Of a stretch of 64,000 nucleotides of DNA, positions 12,587-23,309 are shown piece by piece. Source of the stretch: Cytidiella melzeri. Taxonomy: Eukaryota; Basidiomycota; Agaricomycetes; Polyporales; Irpicaceae. The DNA lies in NCBI GenBank assembly GCA_022592445.1, contig JABYQR010000158.1, positions 36,213 to 100,212 of the forward strand, given 5' to 3'. A model generated the notes under the pieces. That model saw only the letters and a list, made by a program, of their open reading frames with translations, had not been told where the DNA came from and made no database searches. Every line of letters begins with the position of its first letter. Position 1 is the stretch's first letter. Position numbers and translations under genes: made by a program.

Positions 12587-13149
12587 AATCCCAAGTGTAG
12601 AGACCTATGTTCACTGTTCACGAGACCCACAATTTGATGTAGTTCACGATGTTGTATGTTGAACAACAAAGCTGTCAACGTATGCGTTTGAGCTATCGCA
12701 GTAATTATAACAGTCTTTGGAGCTTTTTTTTGAGCTTAAGCCGATGCACTCTGGAGAGAGAAATGCGAACAGTCTTGAGAGCGAGGATGAAGTGCACAAC
12801 GATACAAGCCTCAGCAAGCTTGGCTTGTGCCAACTTTGTCTTTTTTACAGGATCCTACGCTGTTTGTGTCTGTCTTATTTCGTCACTCCACAAGGGATTG
12901 CAGAGCGTGGTACATCACCGTGTGATACTCGAGCCTCTCCGCCTTGGACATGATATTATTATTATCTAGTCCAAGCAAAGTGAGTAGCTGTCACTGTCGA
13001 CGATGAGCTCAACTCATTCACATGTAGAAAGCTGTGGCAATGCCATCCGAGTCTGTGACCGGCGTGCGAAGAGGATACGTTGCATCTATACGTAGCTAGA
13101 TAGAAATGTTTGTTTGAGTACTAGTTTGACACTGCATATATATGCGCCT
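12587..13149. other. Intergenic after xylanase
   Basis: Nothing recognisable; 3' flank of the xylanase up to the left edge of the hAT element. Confidence 0.5.
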
Positions 13150-13234
13150 TACCAGGGTCCGGAATGTTTATAACCCATTGACAGTCGATGGGGAACAGCT
13201 TCCCCCGCGTTACAGCTCCGGGGTAAACTGGCAA

Positions 13235-13311
13235 GTTAATAACCCAGAGTTATTAACTGAGGTTAATAACGTGTTATTAACCAGATGTTCAGTGGTGGTC
13301 AGGTTAATAAC
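13235..13311. repeat. Left subterminal GTTAATAAC cluster
   Basis: Five copies of GTTAATAAC or its complement within 77 bp (13235, 13249, 13262, 13273, 13303). Likely transposase-binding sites. Confidence 0.65.
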
Positions 13312-16300
13312 CTATTAAGCGCCTCCCGCCGTCAGTGGCAAAATACACGCGGCCCGCAAAAATTGCTGAAGTGTCAGAACTCTCAGACGTGATTGCACAT
13401 AGAAGACATTTGTAGCTCAGTAACAAAAATTTGTAGCATGATAGTAAGAGCACTAGCTCGAGTCATATAGCTATGTTGACGGCTCCTGCGAGGCTTGGTA
13501 TTAACCTCCTGCGCCCGCCGCCCAGATTCTGCTCTGCAGCGCAGCCCACCCTTGTCCGACTATGGGCAAACTAGTCAACTCAGATGAAATTGCCACCAAG
13601 CTTCGCACACTTAGGTGGCCTGTTATCTTTGCTACCTGCCTCCATCCCTACTGGTAGACACCATTACAACTTCGAAGGATTTACTCCGAACGAGACCGAT
13701 GTCGACAACTATGGCCTTGAGGGGGCGCTGAATCACGCCATGGAGGTCGCCTTTTGCCCTCAGGGGCGCCAGAATGGCCCGATTGTCTTCAAGGAGCAGG
13801 GCCCGGGACTGGTAGCAATTGTGTACATTCTTGAGGACTACTTGACCCGTTATTCGCTGAGTGCGATCCTGCTTAAGTGGGTCGAGGATTTGACTGATGC
13901 TGCAAAGAGTGCTATTGGAGAAGGAAGCATGATAGACTTTGTAAGCTGTTGCTATACCGATGATATGGACTGGTACTCACAAGTTTTTATCATTCATGGT
14001 TTCCAGGCCGCCGTGATAGGTAGCATGTCAAATCGTGATCAAAGGCAGTCCGATGTTGATGCGCTGCTGAACTCAGGGTCAAAGTCGGCGTATGACGTTC
14101 TCGGGAAGCATGGGTCCGACCCTACTGCAAAAAGAGCCACTGGCCATAAACGACCAGCCGCAGATGTCAGCCAACAGCGCGAGCACCAGAAGGAGACACG
14201 TACAGCAAAGAAGGCAAGAAATGCTCACGAAGCGCACACGAAGAGCATTATGGACCGTTACATTGACTGTGATCCGACTGTAAAAGGGAAGGGCGGTCGG
14301 AAGGTGGAACCGCTTCTTGAAAGGGTTTCTCGGTATGTGAAACTTGCCAACTCTAACGACGAGGAAAGTGGGAAGAGTCATTGGCGCTGCGAAGGCGCGA
14401 AAGGAGGCTGTCCCACATACTGGACCGGCCCTTGTGCGGCTAATCGTGTATTCAAGCACGCTGCGGATTGTGCGCACCTTCCGTCAGAGCTCAGGCGCGC
14501 CGTAAACGAGCACCTCGGCTCCAAATCCTCAACAACGCAGCTGGAAGAGCACGAAGAATCAGCGCAACCTGATTCTGGAGAAACTGACGCTAGCTCAGAA
14601 AAGCTCACCGAGCCTTGGTCCGCCGGACAGCTGGCCTTTGCAGGGATGTTTCGACAAGCTGGAAAGGAACATCGTCATCTCCTGCACACCACCAACATCA
14701 TGTCTTTTGTTGTCGCTGCAGGGATACCTCCATCAGTAATTGATACTGCTGAATGGAGAAAGATGTGGGAAGCTGCAGACCCTACGTACAACCCCTTCAG
14801 CAGCACAACTCTTGTTGACACCCACATTCCTCACGAGGCAGGTCGAGTACGAACAGAAGTTCAAAAACTCTTGCAGGCACCTGGACACGAAGGCTTCACC
14901 CTATCATTTGATGGCGGTACAACTCGTCGCGTGGACTCGGTCTATACCATTCACATCACAACACCTAGTCGTGTCGTGTATCTATGGGAGGGCCATGAGG
15001 CATCAGCGCAGTCGCACACAGGCAACCATCTATCCGAAGAGATCATCAAGGTCCGTGAGAGGTCTTGAGTCCCGCTTGTGTACTCACATGATATGCTAGG
15101 TTTTGAACGCCATTGGGCCTCTGCTATTTCGCGGTATCGTGTCGAACAATACAGGGAATACACGACTGGCTTGTGCGATAGTTTCGAAGACGTTCCCTTG
15201 GGTTATGAACCTTATTGACGCGCCACATCATTTCCAGCTGATGCTGAAAGATATTGGTGGGCTGCATTATTTTAAAGAAGTAAGCGAGTCATGATGCCGG
15301 CATAATCAATTAAGGCTCACATTGTGCATAGATCATTGAGTGCTGTTGTCAAACAATCAAATTCTTTAGGAAGTCGTCGTACACAAATGCACACTTGCAT
15401 GAGAAGCATAAGGACCTCAAAATCAAGACGGGTCTCACCTCCTTTGGGAAAACACGTTTCTCAACTGTTTACTTATCTGGCTGCTCGCTTCGTACGAACA
15501 TGCCAGCAATCAAAGCGCTGTGCAACGCAAATACGGTGAACCTGAAGGTAAGAGTGCGGAATAGTCTGGAAAAGGCTCACACTCACTTCGTAACCAATCC
15601 ATACTATATAGGCCTACCACGATCGCTTTGTTGACAGCTTTGCAAACACTACTTTCTGCGCGAAGTTAGACGAACTCCTACTCATACTAGTACCCGGAGC
15701 AAATTCAACAATGTGCCTTGAGTCGACAAACTCAACTGTATCGGACGTCTATGTTTTCTGGCTCGCCACACTCGCTGAGCTGCACGACATCATTACGGAC
15801 CGCCACAACCCCATGCCTAATGAAGTACGTGAAGACATACAACACATTACGAATTTCCAATGGAAAGAAATGATCGAACAGTCGCCCACTGCTGATGTAT
15901 ATCATGCCGGCTTCATCCTTGATCCTCGTAAGTGCCTGCTGTCTTATCTTGAGCTGCTAGAGTTTTACTCATCTAAGTTGGTATTGGGCAATCCAGGCTA
16001 TCGGAAATCCGATATCCTCCGTCATGCAAATGCGAATCCTCTCGCGATTGCGCCTATCAGAGTGAATTCTTCGCGACAAGCACCAGTTGCAACCACAAAT
16101 CTTCCGGATCCAGTTCGGCGAGCGGGACAATTCTTGCTTGACCGTCTGCGCATTGAGTACAATGACCGCAAAACACCCATTTGCGGTTTGAGAGAAGACG
16201 AGGCCGTCGACCTACTGAAGGACCAAATTGGCAAATACTATCAAAGTGAGCCGCCATTTGATCGCCCTGTTACTGGTGACGAAGGTCCACGTGAGTGGTG

Positions 16301-16540
16301 GGAAAGACTAAATCAAGATCGCTTGTACATTTCTCAGCCTATTGCGGTATGTATACTTATGGCTCTCAGCCTGAGGCGGAATTGCAACTAAATTCTCATT
16401 GGCAGCAACTCGCCACATATCTGATGGGCCTCACACCAAACTCAATGAGCAATGAGCAAACAGCCTCGTACTTTACATGGCAAAATTCTCACCTCCGCGG
16501 AGCGCAGAAAGTATCTACGTTAGTTCGCATGGCTCAAATC

Positions 16541-16552
16541 AAGCAATTCAAA
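16541..16552. repeat. SINE target-site duplication, left copy
   Basis: AAGCAATTCAAA, repeated exactly at 17153-17164 on the other side of the SINE. Confidence 0.9.
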
Positions 16553-17152
16553 GGGGGCACAGTGGTGTAGTGGGCCACCACGCTGTGGGTGAGGAGACGC
16601 GTCAGCGTTCGAATCCCCTTGCCCCCCTTTGATTTCTCCACTGCTGATGGATTTTCGCGTTATCCTTCTCATGTCTTGCACTCGTTATGTGCGCTTGAAG
16701 CTGCGTGTTCCCCCGGGATCACCCTCGGACATCACCGAGTGACAGCCCCGTCCCTGCATACTCGGCGTAGTCCGGCCATCACGTCTAAGCGTGGAGTGGT
16801 GCCCATGCTAGCGTTGCCCCCCAGCCGGGATTGGTCCCCCCGGTTGGCCCGGCGTGGCAGATGTAACCGAGATGGGACATTATGGGGCGCTCGGGTCTGA
16901 GCCTGGTCCGCGGAAATATCTCTGTTTCGACATCCCATACAGATTAACCGTCCCTGATATCAATCCATATTTCCCATCTATCACTCTTAATTAATCAAAA
17001 AAACTCTCCCCCCCCCAGTACTTAGGTACACGATGACATAGTTAGCTTTAAGACAGATGGATTACCCGCTAAAAATAGCCTACAAAGTGTATATGTCTAC
17101 CATAGGGCTACGCCCTCAAGGACAATAAACAAGAAGGTTAAAAAAAAAAAAA
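16553..17152 (+). mobile_element. tRNA-headed SINE retrotransposon, ~600 bp
   Basis: The head starts GGGGGCACAG and holds a perfect pol III A box (TGGTGTAGTGG, 16563-16573) and B box (GTTCGAATCC, 16607-16616). It begins GGGGGCA and the tRNA-like part closes TGCCCCC, like an acceptor stem. The middle is GC-rich and non-coding. The 3' end is a run of A (about 17140-17152). Exact 12-bp duplications flank it, the hallmark of LINE-mediated target-primed insertion. It lies in the same direction as the hAT transposase and ends that gene with a TAG inside its own A box. Confidence 0.9.
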
Positions 17153-17164
17153 AAGCAATTCAAA
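17153..17164. repeat. SINE target-site duplication, right copy
   Basis: AAGCAATTCAAA, identical to 16541-16552. Confidence 0.9.
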
Positions 17165-17678
17165 AAGAATCAAGAGCCGGTTAGTGTGGTTATGCATCCA
17201 TCCCAGAGCTGTTGCTCACGTACAAGCAGGATGCGCGCAAGATTAAGCGGCCAACAGTCAAATTCCGCGATCTCAGCTCGACTCTTCGTTTGCGTCAAGG
17301 TGGAGATCTTGATCTGAATGTCCCAGTCGATGGTTTTCAAAGCGAGGCCGGGAGTGTGAACAGAGCTGAAGCCGATGACAGTGAGGATGAAGTTGATAGC
17401 AACGACGACAGTGATCGAGCAGGCGGAGATGAGAACTTTGATGCGTGGGGAGCTAGACGGACAGGACAGAAGTACGACCACGAACCGGGCGATAGATTTA
17501 TTGCAGGTGACCTGGCTAACCTTCAATCGCATGCACTCCGAGACTTGCTCTCTGATTCACCTCTAGTGGCACCAAAACAGACTCAGCTTGCACCAGCTGT
17601 TCAAAGGGGTCCACCGCGCAGGCTACAGGAGTCCGACTATACGATGTAGAGTAAAAAATCATATATATATTGGTATGA

Positions 17679-17728
17679 GTTATTAACCGGTTATTAACGT
17701 ATATAACCGAGTGATTAATGTTAATAAC
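17679..17728. repeat. Right subterminal GTTAATAAC cluster
   Basis: Three copies (17679, 17690, 17720) of the same palindromic 9-mer as at the left end of the hAT element. Confidence 0.6.
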
Positions 17729-17750
17729 GTGAAGTACAACCACAGTATAG

Positions 17751-18333
17751 TTTATCCCCGTGCTGTACCCCGCGTGCTCAAACCGCCGATCTCTAGAGCA
17801 CGTACAGTGTTGAATGCTCCAAAAATTCGGGTATTCAGGATTGCGCGCACGCGTTCATGTATCCGGAAACGCTTTGCGTTCTGTTTCCATCATTAATGAG
17901 GTCCAAGGTGTAGCATCGGCAGCTCACCAATTGTTGCCTGGCTGTTGTTGTCCAGCTCGCACTGCGTCGACCTTGCCTTGGGAATGATGTTTGCTGTTCC
18001 GCAACATGCGCACAATTTGAATGTTTAACATTGGTCAAGATTAAGGAGACTCGGACAGTAGGCAGATGGGTAGTTGCAAACCACTTGAACTTACATTGTG
18101 TTACGAGCCGCCGTTTTATATGCGTGACTTTGAACAGGCCAATCTTTCTCTTCGTCGTGACATCATTCAGCTGTCACTAGTACTGCACCACCTCCTCACA
18201 TTTAACTCCAATCAATGTTTGACGTACTCCGTCACAGTTCAACTACGTGTAACTTTTCACAACCCGTCCATACTGACTTATGGAACTGGCTGGAACAAGT
18301 GTGAACCTCTCGTTCGCACACGGAGCGTGTAAC
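17751..18333 (+). promoter_or_regulatory. Displaced upstream region of paralog A
   Basis: No gene. Its last part (about 18295-18333, GTTCGCACACGGAGCGTG) matches the sequence just upstream of paralogs C and D on the other strand. This is therefore the original 5' flank of paralog A, now separated from it by the 4.85-kb transposon. Confidence 0.65.
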
Positions 18334-18335
18334 TA

Positions 18336-18359
18336 CTGTACCTTTACGACCGTAGCGGG
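18336..18359 (+). repeat. Left terminal inverted repeat, pogo-like element
   Basis: 24 bp starting CTGTACCTTTACGACC, exact complement of 23163-23186; TA at 18334-18335. Confidence 0.95.
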
Positions 18360-18954
18360 CATGGGTTGTGACCGTGACACCCCATGTTGTTAAAATTTAG
18401 CAACAAATTGCCGGTGGGACCTGTGACATGGGCCGAAATAACAACATGTATGATAACAACATGTCGGGCGCCTCGTGACCCATCAAAGCGCTGAAGTAAA
18501 GACAGAGTTTCAAAACATGAATCCGCGGTTGTTACCACATAACAAACATGCTTATATCACTTTGTATTCATCAACCGCACCTCAGAAAACCTTTCAATTC
18601 AAGGTTAAGGTTGAAACGATCAAAGTGTAATCAGCAACCAATGAGAGAGCACGAAGAACCCGATATGGAAATTTGTAGCGCCGCCCTGAGTGTGGCCATG
18701 GCCATGCTTTCGATTCTCCTTCCTCCATGGTATGCATGTTCAGTGAACATACATTGAAGTCTTCTACATAAGTACATGATAGAAGCATAGCTATTTTATT
18801 TGACAAAGCAAAACTCGCCGCGAGAATGAACAGCTGTGGTGAACTTTCTGTTACGGCGGGGCTTGAATCCTGACAAAATTGGGCTGAGAGGAATGAAAAT
18901 ACATGAGGGAGCTGTTGCTCACGGTCAATTGCTTCCCCTACCTGTCCTTCACCA

Positions 18955-20289
18955 ATGTCTACTGAGGCCCATGTCACTGACCTCACACGGCCACCTACTG
19001 CAATGGAAATTGCACTTCAAATCCCTGCACCCGTCCAGCACATCGTCCTACCTGCGAAGTCACTCTCGATCGTGTCCCTTTTACGGTCGTCAATAATCCC
19101 TGGTCCATGCGCGATGCTCAATCCAGAGCTGTCCCACACAGCTCCTTGGATTTCATCTATCATACCCAGCGCAATCTTCAAGCCCGAGGACCTTCTGCAG
19201 ATGGCATTGCCTCCTATACGCGTCGTCGAGGCTGTAGAGAAAGCACTGTTGACTCTGTTGTCAGCAGCTCCTCAGTCGATTATTGCAGCTCACCTATCCG
19301 ACCAACCTGGCGTTCCGAAACATCTTCCGCTCTGGGTGGTCACGTACTGGAAAGCTGCGCATAGGGTGCGGAACGTTCGGCAAATGTGGAGGACAAGTTT
19401 GGAGTGGGCGCAGAAAGGAACTGTAGGTTCTAGTTACGGCCGTCAGGCGTTGGAACGTCTAAACAAAAACCTAACTCACCTGGCCTGGGACGACTCCTTG
19501 AAAGGAGATGTACGGAGCTCAACTTCTTTATCGAGCATTTCAGAATGTATCCCTGCCTATCTATCCAATGCGCTTCTGACTGGTTCACATATCAATCAAC
19601 TGCTTGCTCAACTAAGACGAAGACTTGAAACCTTACCTGAGATTGGATGGACAGCATCTCATTCACTGGTTGGACCGGATATGATTTCAAGCATTGTTGC
19701 GGCATCGAAGGACACACCGGAGAACGTCGAGCATCTCCGAAAGTACGACGCAATACGTCTGCTAGAGTTTGACCTTGTGGGCGGACATACTGCAAGCGTA
19801 GGAGGAGTTGCGTACATAAACGACAATCACTACACTGCTGTTGTGCTCCGTGTAAGGGACAGGTATCTTGGGTACGGCGACTCTATGAATGGACGGATGC
19901 CGAAGGACCTTCGATGTGCTATGCTATGGTGGATCGCTAGGTCGATGGACAAAGGGCTCGATGGCGGCGGGGATGTTCCTATCGATCAGTGGATTCAACA
20001 CTTGCCAATAACATCGCAGCCAACTTACGACGGACACTCTTTCGGAATGCTAGCGGTGAACGCACTTACCCATCACTACGCTCCGGAGATTAGTCTGGTT
20101 GAACCAACCCGAACATCGCTTGCAGTTGAGTGCATTTTAGCATTCAACGATATCTGCCAAATACATTTCGATGCGGTAAGCAGAGTTATTGCAGATTTAT
20201 CTTACAGGAAGGCTCACGTTTATTCCTCTGATAACTCTCTGACCCTGATGCCGATCTACCCGTTCGAAGTTTTGCTAGCCTCTCTATGA
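18955..20289 (+). CDS. Ulp1-like cysteine peptidase ORF of the transposon, catalytic Cys lost
   Basis: 444 residues, single exon. The C-terminal third has the layout of a C48/Ulp1 peptidase: 'NDNHYTAVVL' (His), 'YLGYGDSMNG' (Asp), then 'SQPTYDGHSFGMLAVNAL'. The last block usually reads DGHSCG, with Cys as the nucleophile. Here that position is Phe (TTC where TGC would be expected). The N-terminal part ('WVVTYWKAAHRVR') resembles regions preceding Ulp1 domains in other fungal transposon proteins. It lies inside the terminal repeats, ahead of and overlapping the transposase start by ATGA. It is therefore probably an accessory transposon protein that now binds rather than cuts, or is dead. Confidence 0.75.
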   Translation: MSTEAHVTDLTRPPTAMEIALQIPAPVQHIVLPAKSLSIVSLLRSSIIPGPCAMLNPELSHTAPWISSIIPSAIFKPEDLLQMALPPIRVVEAVEKALLTLLSAAPQSIIAAHLSDQPGVPKHLPLWVVTYWKAAHRVRNVRQMWRTSLEWAQKGTVGSSYGRQALERLNKNLTHLAWDDSLKGDVRSSTSLSSISECIPAYLSNALLTGSHINQLLAQLRRRLETLPEIGWTASHSLVGPDMISSIVAASKDTPENVEHLRKYDAIRLLEFDLVGGHTASVGGVAYINDNHYTAVVLRVRDRYLGYGDSMNGRMPKDLRCAMLWWIARSMDKGLDGGGDVPIDQWIQHLPITSQPTYDGHSFGMLAVNALTHHYAPEISLVEPTRTSLAVECILAFNDICQIHFDAVSRVIADLSYRKAHVYSSDNSLTLMPIYPFEVLLASL

Positions 20290-22996
20290 ATGCGGCGTTC
20301 AGTTTCAAATGTACTGTGCCAGGCGCTGGTTGTTTACATACCTTCGATGGGCCACACAACGTCGAGAGTCCTACTCATACTGGCGAAATCCTCCAGTCAA
20401 GCATGATGGTTCCAGTTCTTGATTCATCAAGTCCTGTTTTATCACGTCAGCAATCTTTCATGATTCGGGACAGTGTTGACTTTGCTCAAGACGGAGAGCC
20501 ATCGAGTAAGCGACTTCATGTTGGTACCGAAGCACCCTCGGTATTGCCAGTTGTACGCGAGGCAAAATCAAAGAAAATCAACACGAAGCTAATACATCCT
20601 GCCTTTGCGAGGTTCAAGCCCATCACCCGAGACGAGTTGCAAGAAGTTAGTCGGCTGGAGCAAATTGCCAAAGATGAGAGACTGGCTGAGATAGCACAGC
20701 GTGAGGAGAGAGAGAAAGAGAGACAAAGGGAGAAAGAGCGCGAAGGGAATCGGATTCAAAAGGCACGGCAACGGGCGCGGAAACGTCAGCTGGCCACAGA
20801 ACACTCGGACAGTGAAGACAATGCTACCGGGACATCAGGAAAAGATATGAAGGTGAGAATTTGCTATTCAGTCAGATTGTCGTACTCACAATAGGAAATT
20901 TAGCTACGCAAGCTGCAGCTCCACGATGACATCTCTCAGTCGCGGTCTGTACCATCTCGAGACGTTGTCGCTGAAGTATCGCGGCCATTTCGTCAGTTGA
21001 AAGCAGTACTCGATGCTGGTAAGACAGAGACTAGAGGACGTAAGAAGAAGCTTGAGAATGAGCCAGAAAATTGCGTGAAAGCTCACCGCGTGCACTGGAT
21101 GAATCCGCTCCTGTTTGGTCAGATTGAAGCCACCGCCAAGTCTATTGGCTATCCATGGAAGCCAAAAGACATTGTCCGCAAGCTTCGGAGCATTAATCCT
21201 GTCTTTGAACATCTAGATCCGCGTCGAATCTCTGAGTGGCGGAATACCAACATTAGCGATCGCTTGGTTTGGAAGGACTCAGTCCAGAAGCGACTGCAAA
21301 GGAAGCATAGAGCAGGCGGTGAGGTTACACGTGTGGGAATTCTGGTCAGTTCAGCCCTACGTACGAAAAGAAAAGTGCTGACCAATTTCTACAAGCGTGC
21401 TTATCCTGATATGACAAAGCTCATCATCAATGTACTTGAGGAGCTACGAAAAGCATCAGCAACAGTCGACGTGCCAACTGTCCGAGCCGTCATGATTGGC
21501 TACATTACGACGTATGCATCAGAGGTTTTTGAGAAGAAAGGAAAGGACGGACAACATTTCAAATGCTCGGAGGCATTTGTTCGTGTGTTCTTGAAGAAAG
21601 TGATGGATTGGTCCTTACGAAGGTCAACGCGCGCTGGTCAGAAGGTCCCTGGAAACGTAGATGCTCTATTGAAGAAGGCTTTTCTTCGTGCAAGTGCGGC
21701 TATCCGTGATGGAAAGATCCAGGCGTGCTTTGTGGTTAACACAGACCAGACCCAGTGTGTGTATAGTCATGACACGTCGAAGACCTTGGAAAAGAGAGGG
21801 GTAAAGCAGGTAGCTACGGCAGGCAAAGAGGAGAAACGTGCCTTTACTCTTGTTGTCGGTATCTCTCAGAGCGGAGACGTCCTTCCTTTCCAGGCCATCT
21901 ATCAAGGGTCGAATGAGCGACAGTCGCTACCAAAGAAATCTGCTGATCCAACGTTAGCACCATTCTGGGAAGCTGCGAAGACAGCTGAAATTCGCTTCGA
22001 GGTTTCGAAAACATCGACGTACTGGTCAACGCAGGCAAAAATGCGGAGTTACGTCAAATACATCCTCGTTCCATACTTCGAGAAGCAGAAGGTTCGCCTT
22101 GGCCTTCCGAACCAGCGCTGTTTATGGGTCATCGATGTTTGGTCAGTTCATCGCTCGCTGGAGTTCCGTTCATGGCTACAGGCTACGTACCCATGGGTAG
22201 TGCTCAACTATATTCCTGGAGGATGCACAGGGCTCTGGCAGCCAACCGATGTTGGCATTCAGCGGCCACTAAAACATGCGATCCGTCGAAGTGCTCACCA
22301 TCACGTCATACAAGAAACCCTGACACAGCTCAATCTTGGAGCCTCTGCAGGCAAGATTAAGTTCGATACAAAGATAGGCACACTACGTGATCGCTCCGTT
22401 GAGTGGCTGGTGAATGGCTATAACGCCATCAACGACGCCAGTCTTGTGAGAAAGGTCAGTGCTAACGCTGTCCTTGTGTAAAATTATGCTAATAGCTCTC
22501 ACCGCTATGTGCATAGTCATGGGAACTCTGTCGTGTGCCAGGCACCTTGTTCAATTTCTCTCACGCAAGCCTGGATAGCGAGGAGGCTCGCGAAGCCCTC
22601 AATGCGCTTGTTCGTAACGATCCGGACTTCTATACAGAAATCACCAGCGGAAAAAGCGAGCATGATGTTCCTGGCGATGCTCTGAAAATTGCGGAAGATG
22701 GTGACGATGCCTGGAACCTTGGCGAAGGTGATGACGTGAGTCTTACCGTCAAGGCCGTCATTGCTCGTACCACTGCGCCGGAGACTTACAGCAGCGCGCT
22801 TGACGGGACGTCTGATGCAGATGGAGAGAGCTCAGATGAGGATTATCAACCGCCTGTGCAGGTCGAACATAACATCGATGGAGAGAAAGCCGAAGAGCAG
22901 ACGGAGAGAGTAGGCAAAAGGGCGCGAGTCCCGAATAAGCGCTACGACAGTGCTTTGTGGACCCGTTGTGATGCATCAGACGAGGAGGAGGTGTAG
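20286..22996 (+). CDS. Pogo-like transposase, DDE_1 superfamily
   Basis: Three exons in phase (20286-20852, 20904-22454, 22517-22996), 865 residues. After a short N-terminal stretch there is a Lys/Arg/Glu-rich predicted coiled coil (~125-180), then a helical DNA-binding region, then the catalytic core. The core shows 'VVNTDQTQ' (first Asp), 'LWVIDVWSVHRSLEFRSWL' (second) and 'CTGLWQPTDVGIQRPLKHA' (third), which is the DDD form of DDE_1. The following 'GTLRDRSVEWLVNGYNAIND' and 'LFNFSHASLDSEEA' are typical of basidiomycete members. The tail is acidic. No stop or frameshift is seen, so the element may be autonomous. It starts at the ATG overlapping the Ulp1-like stop. Confidence 0.92.
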
Positions 22997-23162
22997 AATA
23001 TGTTTTATATGTATCTCTACATACAATGGTTTTACTTTCTTTGCGCCGCAGGCCCGACAAATCCAGTTGTAGAGAACTCGTAAATTTAACAACATGAGCC
23101 CTCCGTGACCCGTGACATTGACCAAAATAACAACAAAAGTCGACCTCACCGTGACCGTGACC

Positions 23163-23186
23163 CCCGCTACGGTCGTAAAGGTACAG
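23163..23186 (-). repeat. Right terminal inverted repeat, pogo-like element
   Basis: Exact complement of 18336-18359; TA at 23187-23188. Confidence 0.95.
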
Positions 23187-23309
23187 TAGTGTGGCGGCCT
23201 TCAAGTAGTAATCGCGTATCAAAGGAGATACGCGATTTCGCAACAGCCGAGTCCGTCTCTCAGGCTCTGCTCTCACTCTGTTCATCGCAGAGGTTGCTAT
23301 TCAACTGTC

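Larger units (their letters stand above)
13584..17649 (+). pseudogene. hAT transposase (DUF659 / C-terminal dimerisation), interrupted by SINE
   Basis: Exons 13584-15050, 15100-15279, 15332-15547, 15612-16346 and 16406-16552 join in phase. The order is a leader, a BED-like zinc-finger region ('WRCEGAKGGC...CAANRVFKHAADC'), a DUF659 region ('LVDTHIPHEAGRVRTEV', 'TLSFDGGTTRRVDSVY'), the catalytic region with 'IIECCCQTIKFFRKSSY' and 'GKTRFSTVYL', and a C-terminal hAT dimerisation block ('MSNEQTASYFTWQNSHLRG'). After 'AQIKQFK' the frame enters a SINE and meets a stop within it (TAG 16568-16570). Coding-like sequence resumes beyond the SINE (acidic tail, 17212-17649). The join after removing the SINE is off by one base, so there may be a second lesion or a splice I could not resolve. 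Confidence 0.85.
13150..17750 (+). mobile_element. hAT DNA transposon (edges approximate), split by a SINE
   Basis: A hAT-type transposase gene is flanked on both sides by clusters of the palindromic 9-mer GTTAATAAC/GTTATTAAC: five copies at 13235-13311 and three at 17679-17728. Such subterminal repeats are typical of hAT ends, where they bind transposase. A candidate left terminus is CAGGGTCCGGAATG near 13153. I could not find its inverted partner or an 8-bp target duplication, so the exact ends are open. Confidence 0.65.
18336..23186 (+). mobile_element. Pogo-like DNA transposon with Ulp1-like ORF, complete ends
   Basis: Perfect 24-bp terminal inverted repeats lie at 18336-18359 (starting CTGTACCTTTACGACC) and 23163-23186. 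TA lies at 18334-18335 and 23187-23188, the target duplication expected for Tc1/mariner/pogo elements. The subterminal sequence also mirrors on both sides (GTGACCGTGAC; CATGTTGTTAAA). The element is 4851 bp and holds two genes: the Ulp1-like ORF and the transposase. The insertion site is confirmed by paralogs C and D, whose upstream sequence continues across the same point without the element. Confidence 0.93.

Noticed and set aside
16553..16627. Possible tRNA gene
   Set aside because: A and B boxes are perfect, but the T stem and anticodon arm do not pair, and poly-A plus target duplications show it is the head of a SINE.
17179..17205. 27-nt GT-AG segment after the SINE as an intron of the hAT gene
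   Set aside because: Too short to splice and it does not restore the frame; a one-base lesion is as likely.
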